Program-made: the position numbers and the translations under genes | Source of the DNA: Coniella vitis | Lineage: Eukaryota; Ascomycota; Sordariomycetes; Diaporthales; Schizoparmaceae | Assembly (NCBI GenBank): GCA_011317545.1 | Contig: WUJK01000007.1 | Location: forward strand, 806,001 to 870,000 | Direction: 5' to 3' | DNA: 64,000 nt | Notes under the pieces: model-generated | Told to the model about the DNA's origin: nothing | Database searches by the model: none | What the model saw: only the letters and a program-made list of their open reading frames with translations | Shown: positions 11,178 to 20,528 of the stretch, in pieces | Numbering within the stretch: the stretch's first letter is position 1 | Layout: the number at the start of each line of letters is the position of its first letter

Positions 11178-12959
11178 CTACTCACTCACAACGTCTCCCA
11201 AGAACTTCCACCGAGTCGCATACTCTCGCGTCAACGGCTCCCCAAGCATCAGCGCCCGCAGCAGCTCAATCGGCATGGTATTCGCCGCCAAGACACCATC
11301 ATGAAACTCCTTCTCCCCCATCCCCGTGCCGTGGGCGGCCACGACTTCTTCTCGCAGTGCATACAGCTGCATCGCCCCCAGGTAGTAAGCCGCCTGGTAC
11401 AGCGGCCCGTAATCCCCGTGCAGCGACCGGCGCACCTCGCCCTCGGCCGCCGCCCGTTCGTGGCCCACCATGTCCACGAGGAGGTCGACGCACTGCTGTG
11501 CCGTCAACTGGCCCAGGTGGAACTGCAGGCTGAAGAGAATGCGGGCACAGCGGTGCATGCGCCAAAACAGCGTCCCGACGCGCTCCTCGGGGCAGCGGAA
11601 AAAGTCGCCGCGCTGCCAAAACACCAGCTCCCAGTACGTGGCCCAGCCCTCGACGTAGAAGGGCGTGTCAAACAGCTTGCGCCACGGGCGGGACGCCTCG
11701 GCGACGTGCAGCTGCAGATGGTGGCCTGGGATCATCTCGTGGAAGGCGGTTGCTTTGGACAGGTGCGGGCCGTTGCTGCGCATGCTCATCATCTTGTCGC
11801 CGTGCGCCATGTCTGCCGTGGGGTACGAGACGACGATGCTTGGCCCGCCCAGGAAGAAGGGATTCTCCTTTTGCCGCGCAGGACTCATCATGAACATGCG
11901 CCATGTCTGCTCCGCCACCTGCGGCACCGTCACCAGGTCGTGCCGCTTGACGTACGCTATGCTCTCCTCGATGAGCGACCGAACGAGGCCCGGTTGCGCG
12001 CCGGGCGGCACATAGACGCTCTGGACACGGCGCAGCGCAGCCTTCCAGTCATGGCCGTAGCCCATCTCGCTCGCGGCCCGCTTCATCTCCTCTTCGCACC
12101 AGGCGTACTTTTGGCGCGCAACCGCGACAAGCTCCTGCGGCGTATACGGGATCATCTCGGCGTCGAGCTCGACTTGCAGGCCTTGCGCGCCAATGGGTTC
12201 GCCAATGATTTCGTCGGCATCTTTGCCACCATCGCGCATGCCCACCAGGTGTGTCGCTATAGCTGTCCTAAGCAAGTCCAGCGCCTGCTCGAGAGCGGCG
12301 TAGGGAGCCTTGGCCCACCAGTCAAACATGGGGTGGTATCCGCTGAAGAAGGTGCACAAGTCCTGCAGGCAACCCCAAAGGTTCCCAAGGTTCTTGAGGG
12401 CTCGAAAGGAGGCTTCCCGGGTCATGCTGGGGTACCGGCCCGCCTCGACCGCTTCTCGAGTCTCGTGGATGCTCGCAGTTGCAACGGACAAGACATCCGC
12501 CAGCCGATCAGGCTCCAAAGCCTCAAAGTTGCACTGCTGGCGCGCTTCACAGAGATGCACAAGCCGAGGCGCAAATGGGAGCAAAGGAGCGGCGGCAAGG
12601 TTGCGTCGTGCATCGAGCTCCTCGCGACGAATGCGTCTTTGGAGATGTTTTTGGAGCAGCAGGTAGTCGACTTTGTCTTCCGGCAACAAGTCACCGAAAG
12701 GAACCGTGTCGAGCGCGCTCAGCTCAGATTTGTAATACTCAGTAAGAGACTGGAGGCGTGTTGGCGAGAAGGTAACCGTAAAAAGGTCTTTGAAGTGGCG
12801 CTCGTTGGCCGTGATGCGCCATATCCGGGTGGCCAGGGCGGCATGGCCGCCAGTGGTGCCAGGGACTCCAGGTGAGGAACGCATCAGGTTGTGATGCGAA
12901 GGAAGGGGTGCAGATTGAAGTTGCTGTAAGATTTCCAGTGGCCCCGGTAAAGTGATCAT
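11178..12959 (-). CDS. DUF885 family protein, putative metallopeptidase-like
   Basis: A single uninterrupted exon. The first in-frame ATG at 12959 gives 593 residues; a second ATG at 12884 would give 568 and lies closer to the first family-like segment, so the start is not settled. The protein has the DUF885 hallmark FHEMIPGHH, an HExxPGH motif (His407, Glu408, His413 from the first ATG), followed by FYVEGWATYWE, which has the conserved downstream EGWA. HExxH-like spacing suggests a metal-binding hydrolase, but the eukaryotic members have no firmly established reaction to my knowledge. No signal peptide or membrane segment is evident from the conserved start. The opposite strand carries a long antisense open frame, a by-product of GC-rich codon usage. 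Confidence 0.88.
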   Translation of the reverse strand: MITLPGPLEILQQLQSAPLPSHHNLMRSSPGVPGTTGGHAALATRIWRITANERHFKDLFTVTFSPTRLQSLTEYYKSELSALDTVPFGDLLPEDKVDYLLLQKHLQRRIRREELDARRNLAAAPLLPFAPRLVHLCEARQQCNFEALEPDRLADVLSVATASIHETREAVEAGRYPSMTREASFRALKNLGNLWGCLQDLCTFFSGYHPMFDWWAKAPYAALEQALDLLRTAIATHLVGMRDGGKDADEIIGEPIGAQGLQVELDAEMIPYTPQELVAVARQKYAWCEEEMKRAASEMGYGHDWKAALRRVQSVYVPPGAQPGLVRSLIEESIAYVKRHDLVTVPQVAEQTWRMFMMSPARQKENPFFLGGPSIVVSYPTADMAHGDKMMSMRSNGPHLSKATAFHEMIPGHHLQLHVAEASRPWRKLFDTPFYVEGWATYWELVFWQRGDFFRCPEERVGTLFWRMHRCARILFSLQFHLGQLTAQQCVDLLVDMVGHERAAAEGEVRRSLHGDYGPLYQAAYYLGAMQLYALREEVVAAHGTGMGEKEFHDGVLAANTMPIELLRALMLGEPLTREYATRWKFLGDVVSE

Positions 12960-13914
12960 GTGTGTTGTTGTTGTCAAAACTTGCCGATCGTTTGGGAGGA
13001 GGAAAAGCGCCAATGATGCCTCATTGACTCCCTGCGGGCTTATCAGCTCGGCGACGTTACAATCTCTTGCGAGACGGGGTTGATTCGTTCCCGCCCTTTT
13101 TCGGCAAGGCAAGCGTATCGGGCAGATCTTTCTTGGTTAAATGCTCCCACGCCTCACCAGGTTCAGGTGTCCTCGTTGGTCGCTTACACAAACAACCCGT
13201 AGGACTGTGCTGCGACTGGACTGGCGCTTGCGGTGGGCGAAGCCACTCCCATTTTCATTTTGCTCGCATCTCCTTGCCTTGCTTCCGTTGCGCACGCTGA
13301 TTCCGAGACTACTTGGCGTCTTGCACGCTCAGAATGTAAATCAAAAGCAAAGATCATAGGGGCATGAAGCAAGATGCAAACGAGTGTATCAGCAACAAGA
13401 ACTGTCAAGCCCGCAGCAGGTATAGAATTCAGAATCACCGTCCAACCCCCATTATACAAGATATGTGTATGTAGATGTATGTGTACATGCATGTTTGTAC
13501 TCGTTGGCACTCTTATGTACATGACCCACCCAGAAATTTCCCAAGAATGAATATTGTCTTGTAGAAAAGCAAGAAAGACGGATATCGGATAAGACGTAGC
13601 TCTCAAGCACACGAGGGCCAGTGAGCATTACCATGAGACAGATGAATAATCGAATCGTATGCCTCCGTGACAAAATATAGACAAGTGAACCCAGGAAAAT
13701 CGTATAATGAACCACTGGACATCTTTCCGCCATGAACTCCACTCCCAGTCCTCTATGGCCATGCATGCATGTCGTTTGAGAGTGATGGAAAAATAAAACT
13801 GGTGCCGATTTGCGGAAGGAGAATTTTAGAGACAAAAAGAAAAAAATAAAGAAAAATGATGGGGGGTATGAATGAGTATATGTTTGCAATGCGCAAGTGA
13901 CTTCACAGTGGTGC
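12960..13914. other. Intergenic: DUF885 promoter and 3' flank of Ser-rich gene
   Basis: The frame upstream of the first ATG stays open but has no ATG and reads as non-coding. No other gene is seen. Confidence 0.5.
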
Positions 13915-16812
13915 TCAACCGTCATCACCCCATTGTCCAATCTCGGGTAGTTGCAGACCAACAGCACTGATCCGCACAGCCTTCTTCCGCGAGGGAGGCG
14001 ACATGGGTGGGTCATGGCTGGACTCCTCGCCTTCTCGAATGGTATCACTGGGCGACCGCGGTCTAAAGGCGTCCTCAATGAGATCCTGCATCCTTCGGTT
14101 TGCGGGTGGTCCAGGCGAGAGGTGCTGTGGGATGGCGTCGAAGTCTGCGTATTCCGCTTCTTGAGGGAGCGGCGGTGCCGATTCGTATGAGAATGTGACG
14201 TCTTGTGCGGGCATGAATTCCGAATCAGGACGGGGATGATCACGACCAGGATGCCCGTCAGAGTGCTTGGATAGTTTGTGCGTCAGGCGTCCTGCTGCGG
14301 AAGCGGTAGACGAGGTCCGGCTGTGGCCTCTGCCGTCGCCGGCCGTGTTGGGAGGTGCTGGGAACTGCTCTGCATCAAAATCGATGACAAAGTCGCTCAG
14401 GTCTGGACTCGGTTCCGCCATGTCGTAGGGGCTCATTGTACTCATGGTGCGATCGAGGTAAAGCAAGACCTGCTCCTGTCCTCCAACGTCGTCTGCCTTG
14501 TCCTTGGAAACCACAACAACCGACTTTTGTTTGTGAGACGGGGGAAATCGGAGCTCGGGTGGGACCTTTGCACCCTTAGTACGATCGTTGCCAGCGCGCA
14601 CTTGTAGTGGCGGTGGTTGTAGAGTGTTGTTGGCCTTGACCGTCCGGATACTAGACACGGACTCTTTCTTGCCGGCAGCCTTGTGTCCCGAGCGGTGCGG
14701 ATCGACAAGTTGCGAGCTCTCTCGCATCAATGCTCGCTTGGCTCTCATGGCAGCAAGCAGCATTTCTTCCTGCTTAGTCACGGCCATGAATCGCTCTTCG
14801 CTCGCAGAGTCAGCGCCGCTCAGTGTCAGAATGGGTCCATCATGGTCATTGTTCGGGTCAGACCGGTCTCGAATGACAAATTCCATACTCGACGGACTCA
14901 AGGGCGACATGGGCTGAGAGTCTCTCTTCTTGGTGCTGTACAGGTTATTATTGCCAGGCTCGAACGACTGTTGCGCAGGAGCTGGATCCTGGGATTGGAG
15001 CATTGCAACGTGGCGCATCTCGGGGTTCTGGTGTGGCCGTGGGCGCGAGAAGTGGGCTGGAGATGAGTCGACCGTGGACGCAGATCCCTGGGAATGCCTA
15101 GATGCCGAGTGCGCTGATGACGATGTCGTGGATACAGAGGGTCTCGGGCTGTTATTCGTCGCGTACAGGGGCACCAGAGAGCTGCTCCGTGGAGTAGTAG
15201 TTGTTGGCTGGGCAAGCGGCGTGCTTTGGGCATGCTCGGGAATAGCATGGAAAGGATTTTGTGGCGTCAGGCTGTTGCGATATCTGCTCTTGGGCTGCGT
15301 GCGCACAGAATCTTGGGAGATGGACGAGTTGGAAGGCCTTCGATAGTCGGAGGCACTAAACATGCTATCACGGGACCCGGTGCTAGGGACCGAAGTGGCA
15401 GTCTTGGGCGGATCGGGGTAATCATCCTCAGAGTCGGATGAGAGAGACAAGACGCTCGTTGCGTTGTAATCAAAGTCTGCGAAACTCTCGGTCCTCTTTG
15501 ATGCCTTGGAAGTGCGTGTGTGTCTACTCGAAACACTTGTCGCGTAGTCTCCAGAACGCGAGGCCAGAGTAGACGAAGTGACGGATATCCTCGGATTCTC
15601 TGGAATAGGGCCACAGTCTGCGTCAGATGGGTATGTGGAGAATTGACTCCAGCCTGGCGCGCTGGCGGACGGGGAGAGATGATGACGAGGTTTGGATACT
15701 AGAGGTGAAGAGCTGGATGAGATGGCGTTCATGCTTTGCCGGGAGCTCCGCCTCGACACACCACGCGACTCGACTTCAGCCTCGGTACCGCTCGGTTGTC
15801 TCGACTCGGTGGGGAGTGGTTCGTCTGGCGGCAATGTGTCGCGCCAGGATGTCTGTTCATAATGCTCGTAAAGCTGATGCAGAGTTCCGGCCTCGCTGGC
15901 GCGGGAGCGCAAACGCTCAATCGTGGGGTCCGGGCTAAAAGAGGGAAAGGAGTCGGTGCGGGAAGTTTGGAGGCTCTTGAGGCTCTCCTTGGTCAGCTTT
16001 TTCCGCAGCTTTTTCTCGGCTTTGTGGTCGTAAGCGAGGGGTGAGGCCACTGGTGGGCTGGTGAGGACCGATGGCGGCCGCGTCAACGCGTCGGGGCCCC
16101 GGACGATGCCACCCTTTTGTGCAAACTTGGCCAGCCTTGACGTCGTGCCGTGGGGGAGTAGCTGGGCCAAGTCCAGTCTAGTGGGCTTCTTTTTGGACTG
16201 GGTAGGAGGCGCAGGGGCAGGCCGCGGAACCTCCATGCTCAGTGTGTCCAAGATTTTACTCGGTGGTCCTTTGGCCATGGCTGAATTCGATGTCTGCTGT
16301 GATATCGACAAGGGCAGCTTGGTCTTGTCGTAGTAAGAGACAATGGTCGAACTCGACCGGCGCCGTCGTAGGCTCGAGGCGTCTGTGGTGGTATCCAGGT
16401 TACGGCCGCGTCCTGCAAGAGTGCTGCCTAATCCCAGGTCCTTTGGTATAATGTCCGACTCTTGGTCCCAGGCTCCTTGCGTGTCGATATTGGAACCTCG
16501 TGCTGCTCCTCTGCCGCCTCTGACAGTGCCCACCTCCGAGCCTTGGCCAGGTGCCGAAGACTCGGTGACGGTGACACTGATGCCGCTGACGGCCGATACT
16601 GTAGAGCGCGTCTCCCATGGCCTGGCAGCGTCGAGAGGCGAGGTAGGCGAGGATGTGGCATCGATGTTGATCTCGGCGGTGCCCAGGAATTTCTGTGCCT
16701 TGCTGGTCATGGGCGCGGATATCATTTGGACTTCATGGACCGGCTGCTGTGTCTGTTGATGCTTCTGCCGCCTGTGCGGCAGAGGAAACCTCAGCTTGGT
16801 GGTGCCGCCCAT
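13915..16812 (-). CDS. Large Ser/Thr/Pro-rich hypothetical protein
   Basis: A 965-residue open frame from the first in-frame ATG at 16812. The frame is open further upstream to about 17025 without an ATG, and that segment reads as non-coding. The protein starts MGGTTKLRFPLPHRR, a basic head. It then continues as a long low-complexity chain rich in Ser, Thr, Pro and Arg with no predicted membrane segment. The tail ends RISAVGLQLPEIGQWGDDG. Long disordered proteins with a short basic head are common in ascomycetes, often cytoskeletal or signalling scaffolds, but I recognise no catalytic domain and assign no function. A conserved amphipathic stretch near residues 670-710 (EERFMAVTKQEEMLLAAMRAKRA) looks like a helix or short coiled coil. 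The length and lack of stops over 2.9 kb make it a firm gene. Confidence 0.85.
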   Translation of the reverse strand: MGGTTKLRFPLPHRRQKHQQTQQPVHEVQMISAPMTSKAQKFLGTAEINIDATSSPTSPLDAARPWETRSTVSAVSGISVTVTESSAPGQGSEVGTVRGGRGAARGSNIDTQGAWDQESDIIPKDLGLGSTLAGRGRNLDTTTDASSLRRRRSSSTIVSYYDKTKLPLSISQQTSNSAMAKGPPSKILDTLSMEVPRPAPAPPTQSKKKPTRLDLAQLLPHGTTSRLAKFAQKGGIVRGPDALTRPPSVLTSPPVASPLAYDHKAEKKLRKKLTKESLKSLQTSRTDSFPSFSPDPTIERLRSRASEAGTLHQLYEHYEQTSWRDTLPPDEPLPTESRQPSGTEAEVESRGVSRRSSRQSMNAISSSSSPLVSKPRHHLSPSASAPGWSQFSTYPSDADCGPIPENPRISVTSSTLASRSGDYATSVSSRHTRTSKASKRTESFADFDYNATSVLSLSSDSEDDYPDPPKTATSVPSTGSRDSMFSASDYRRPSNSSISQDSVRTQPKSRYRNSLTPQNPFHAIPEHAQSTPLAQPTTTTPRSSSLVPLYATNNSPRPSVSTTSSSAHSASRHSQGSASTVDSSPAHFSRPRPHQNPEMRHVAMLQSQDPAPAQQSFEPGNNNLYSTKKRDSQPMSPLSPSSMEFVIRDRSDPNNDHDGPILTLSGADSASEERFMAVTKQEEMLLAAMRAKRALMRESSQLVDPHRSGHKAAGKKESVSSIRTVKANNTLQPPPLQVRAGNDRTKGAKVPPELRFPPSHKQKSVVVVSKDKADDVGGQEQVLLYLDRTMSTMSPYDMAEPSPDLSDFVIDFDAEQFPAPPNTAGDGRGHSRTSSTASAAGRLTHKLSKHSDGHPGRDHPRPDSEFMPAQDVTFSYESAPPLPQEAEYADFDAIPQHLSPGPPANRRMQDLIEDAFRPRSPSDTIREGEESSHDPPMSPPSRKKAVRISAVGLQLPEIGQWGDDG

Positions 16813-17628
16813 CGTGGCGTCGTGTCGTCTCTGTGAGCCGCGACGAGGAGTTGCAGGCCTCGTGCGCCTGGGCCAGGAGACCTGAGGAGGTTTGCTGTAG
16901 GAACGACGTCTTGTTCCCGCAGCGAGTCCATTCGCGGTGGTTGAGGGTTGAGCCAAATTCCTCGGCCCCAGCAGTGGAAGATTCCACAGGATGGGCCGGG
17001 CCTGGCTGGGCAGATCTGGGAGCAATCGATAGCTATATTAGACGCGTGAAAGATTGCGATTTCATTTAACATGCAGCCAAGTGGGGCTGACAGCAGCGCA
17101 CTCTGGATGGAAGGCCCGTCAGTCGGAAGTCTCTGGCTCTCTACCCCGGATATGAGGACTCGCAGATGTCCAACCAGTCAGTGGCTGCAAGAACAGACCT
17201 TTTGGCTCGGCGTGGGCGTGGCGTGCAAGCAGTCTGGGCGTCGATCTTTCTTCTTGAGGGCGCACCACCGACACAGGGTTCAGCCCGAGTGGCAGTCTGG
17301 CAGGGGAACAATGCCAACCGCCATATATATGCTGCCCTTGGTCTGCTGGCTTTCGTTGTCTGCGTTGTCTGGCAGGTTGGCAGGGTGACCGAAGACCAGC
17401 CAAGGAGACGACGGCTCTGGCAGAAAAGATTGGAGTGCGGAAGCGCAGCAGCAAGCGTCGTGTAAGTGCCAGAATGCTGGGTGGCATCGGGGGGGGGGGC
17501 AGACGAGACTGCTTGGCTCCACCAGGGACAGCTCTGGCAATCTCAGGGACCAGAGAGGAGGCAGCATGTGAGTACTCTGGTACTATGGCCAGGGCGAGGG
17601 CGAGGACCAAGGCGAAGACCAGGAGACG

Positions 17629-17664
17629 GAGACCAGGACCAGGACCAGGACCAGGACCAGGGAC
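17629..17664. repeat. (CCAGGA)n minisatellite
   Basis: About five tandem hexamers follow imperfect GAGGGC/GAGACC variants. The array creates a Gly-Pro run in one frame on the minus strand, which accounts for much of a spurious open frame there. Confidence 0.85.
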
Positions 17665-18502
17665 GGGGCGTGGGAGCAGCCGCAAATTTGCGTCGCGGCT
17701 AGTTGACCAAGGCCCGAAGGAAAGAAATAAGATGATTGGACCCTGCGAAGAGGTAATTAGAGGAGCGAAAAAATGCGGCAAACTCCAAGAAAGGATGGCA
17801 ATCAATCTCGAATCTCCAAAGACAGCAAAGACGGGGAACAGGAATGGATGCCACGTGCAAGCAGCAGCCAAGAGCAGCAGGATCTCGACAGGGCTTCGAG
17901 GTGAAAGCGGATGCACTGGGCCAGTGGCAGCGATACATACCATATTAGTCATGACGGCCGACGGGAATCTGATACCTGAGCCGACCAATCCCGTCGCCCG
18001 CAAGATGCTGGGCCGCGAGTGGGACGCAATAAAATGACACGACCGCAAGTCAATTTGCCCGCCGCCTCGTGTCGCGTGCGACGGAGGCAGGAGGGTACCA
18101 CGATCTGCCAGAGGCGGAGTTGTCCGGCGCGCGAGGCGACGCAGATATGAAGAGAGTGTGGGTAGACAGGAAAAGGCGGGCTGTTCTTGATCCAGCACGC
18201 TCGTTTTGCAGCGCTTGCTCATCAGGCGGTACTCTGGCACTGTACATGGTGAAGTACATACTAGAGCAGTAGCTCGAAATGGGCATGTGGCCAGCAGGGA
18301 AAGAACCTCTACCATAGTAGCATTCCTCCACCCCACCTGCCCTCCTTCTCCTTGCTCTGGCTCTCGCCCGCCCCAATCAAGTCCATTCAACCCAGCAAAA
18401 GCCATCGGCCTCCCCAGTGGAGGCTGCCGTTGACTGGTTTCTGTTTTTGCTGGCTTCTTCTTCTGCTTAGTACTGCTACACTGTACACCAGATGCTGGCG
18501 CC

Positions 18503-18814
18503 ACATAGTACATAGTACATGGTGCCTGGTAATTGCGACCTTGGCACAGCCCTGGATGGCGCAAGGCGCCCTATCAAAAGCCCATGGAGGGGTGCGAAAA
18601 AGGAAGGTGAGAAGCTTTCGAAGGGTAGGAGCCTTCTATGCTTTGCCCCTGACGACAGTACTATGTACATAGTAGGTGTACCTGCATAGTACTCTGCTAC
18701 TTCCATACTAGCGGGCAGGCCAGGCTTGGCACTCCGGTACTATGTACATAGTATGCCGTAGAAGGTGCCCCTGGCAGCCCTGGTGCTACGGGACGCTATA
18801 CTATCTACATAGTA
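18503..18814. repeat. Cluster of 16-bp palindromes TACTATGTACATAGTA
   Basis: Perfect copies lie at 18659-18674 and 18738-18753 and a one-mismatch copy at 18799-18814. An overlapping half-site pair is at 18503-18522. The sequence equals its own reverse complement. Spacing between copies is 79 and 61 bp. The set lies between the Ser-rich gene and the transcription factor gene, both on the minus strand. Confidence 0.9.
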
Positions 18815-18997
18815 GTCGCTACTATGCACAGCTGGGGATGCCTGTCTCTGCCAGGCCCTGAACCAGACCACTAGTAGCACGAGTGCCCACTCGAGCCACT
18901 TTGGCGGTGGTTTGCCCTGGGAGGGACAAGCGGCAGAAAATCTCGAGGCCCTCGTCCACCTCGCCGCATCGTCAATCCTGTTCCCCCGCCGGTGGCC

Positions 18998-19030
18998 AGC
19001 CAGCCAGCCAGCCAGCCGGCCAGCCAGCCT
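18998..19030. repeat. (CAGC)n tetranucleotide tract
   Basis: About seven near-perfect CAGC/CCAG units in intergenic DNA. Confidence 0.8.
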
Positions 19031-20528
19031 CGAGCGGTCGCGGTCTCGACAAAGCGGCACGCGAGCCCTTTTCTTGCTAGTCTGCCCTGCAACTCTTGCA
19101 CGCTGGTCTGCCGAGGCTTGCCACGCCCCAATAGCTCGCTCGTTCTGCTACAGTGTACCGTTCTACAACGGCCAGCGCGCCGCTCCACCCCCAGAGGAAC
19201 AGCGAGAGAAACAGCAAAGGACAAGACAATGTTCGTCCCACATGCAATCAATCCGACGCTGCGTCTGATGGTCGTCAGCCACACGGGAGGGTCTCGGGCA
19301 CTCGTTGACGGGCTGTTGCTGCAACGCCCACCTGCAGTGCGACCTGTCGGGCTGTCTGTGGCCACAGTCTGTTCTTGAGACTCTGGTCCGTCAAATCATG
19401 GCGGGCGATCATCGTCAAAGTGCCTTGATCCAGATTGGCGTCTACCCCGTTGCGTGTCTGAGGTTATCTGGGTTTCTATGCCCCCATTTCGTCCCTACAA
19501 TCTCCAGCCCTCTCCACTAGCACTGCGATTGGAAGAAGCGACAGCCTGGACTGTCTGATTGACGGGCAAAGCTTGGTGCTGATCCAATCTAATCTAGGCA
19601 CTTTGCTCCAACATGTCGCGCGTAGAATCTCCACCGATTCGCACACGACGTTTCAGACGAGTGCGGCAGCCACACTGATGTTGGTCGGCAGCATGTACTA
19701 TGTATGCAGCCCGATCCATCCTCAAGAGAACGCGGTGGCACAATTCCTGGCCTCCATCGCCAACAATACCAGGTTGTCTCCACTGCCCAGACAGCGCTAG
19801 TACTGGTTGCGGCGCATTCAGATCAGATATCTCGTGTACGGGGAGTATGTGACGGAATCTCCATTGCCGACATGATCACAACGCCGGACCAGGCCCCCAG
19901 CTTGCAAGTCATCTTGCAGGCTGCCAAGCCAGGAAATGTCAGCCACGCAAGCCCTTTGCGCTGAGAGGAATCAGCATGCAAAACAAACCAGATCGGAACC
20001 GGCGGCGTCTAGGATCCGTGGTATGCGCGGCTCGGTCCTTCGATGCAACCCAGCCAGCCCAGCGTGCTGTTCCTCCAAGATTTCGGACGTACGCCAGCCA
20101 TCCGCCCACTCATTTCCCACGAATCCTTTCCGCACTTGATGCTGGGTGTCGTTTACGATTTCTCCTACCAATGGCGTCCGTATTGGGCCAACAAGAAAAA
20201 CCTACGCTGCTCATACGTGCACTTGTGCGAATCACCCATCTGATCTATCAGCCGCAAGGGAACCCAACGACGTCAAACGCACAACCATGTGCCTGGAAAG
20301 GACGAACAGCTACAAGCAGACGGACTGAGCAGTATCAGTATCAGACGGGCGGTAGCCTGCCCCTGCCGTCATCCAAACGCACTATTGACCGCAAGCCATG
20401 GTTGTTGAATTGCACAGTAGCATGTACAATGTTGTGTTGGCATTTTTCGCTCCTCTGATCCTTCCCTGGCAAACGAGCCTTGTCGGCCTCCAGCAAAAGC
20501 AAGGAGAGGAGAGCTCAGTGTCTATGTC

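Larger units (their letters stand above)
16813..20528. other. Long intergenic region between Ser-rich gene and transcription factor
   Basis: No supported gene over 3.7 kb. A 481-codon minus-strand open frame (18564-17119) reads as repeat translation and is not called. The stretch holds G-rich and CCAGGA repeats, (CAGC)n, and a tight cluster of palindromes at 18.5-18.8 kb. It should include the promoter of the Ser-rich gene and the 3' region of the transcription factor. Confidence 0.5.

Noticed and set aside
11301..12875. A 524-codon plus-strand open frame
   Set aside because: It is antisense to the DUF885 gene. Long antisense frames are a by-product of GC-rich codon use, and its translation has no motif.
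16813..17025. An N-terminal extension of the Ser-rich protein
   Set aside because: The frame is open but has no ATG above 16812, and its translation looks non-coding.
17119..18564. A 481-codon minus-strand open frame upstream of the Ser-rich gene
   Set aside because: It translates the CCAGGA minisatellite and Pro/Leu-rich simple sequence, has no recognisable domain, and overlaps the expected promoter.
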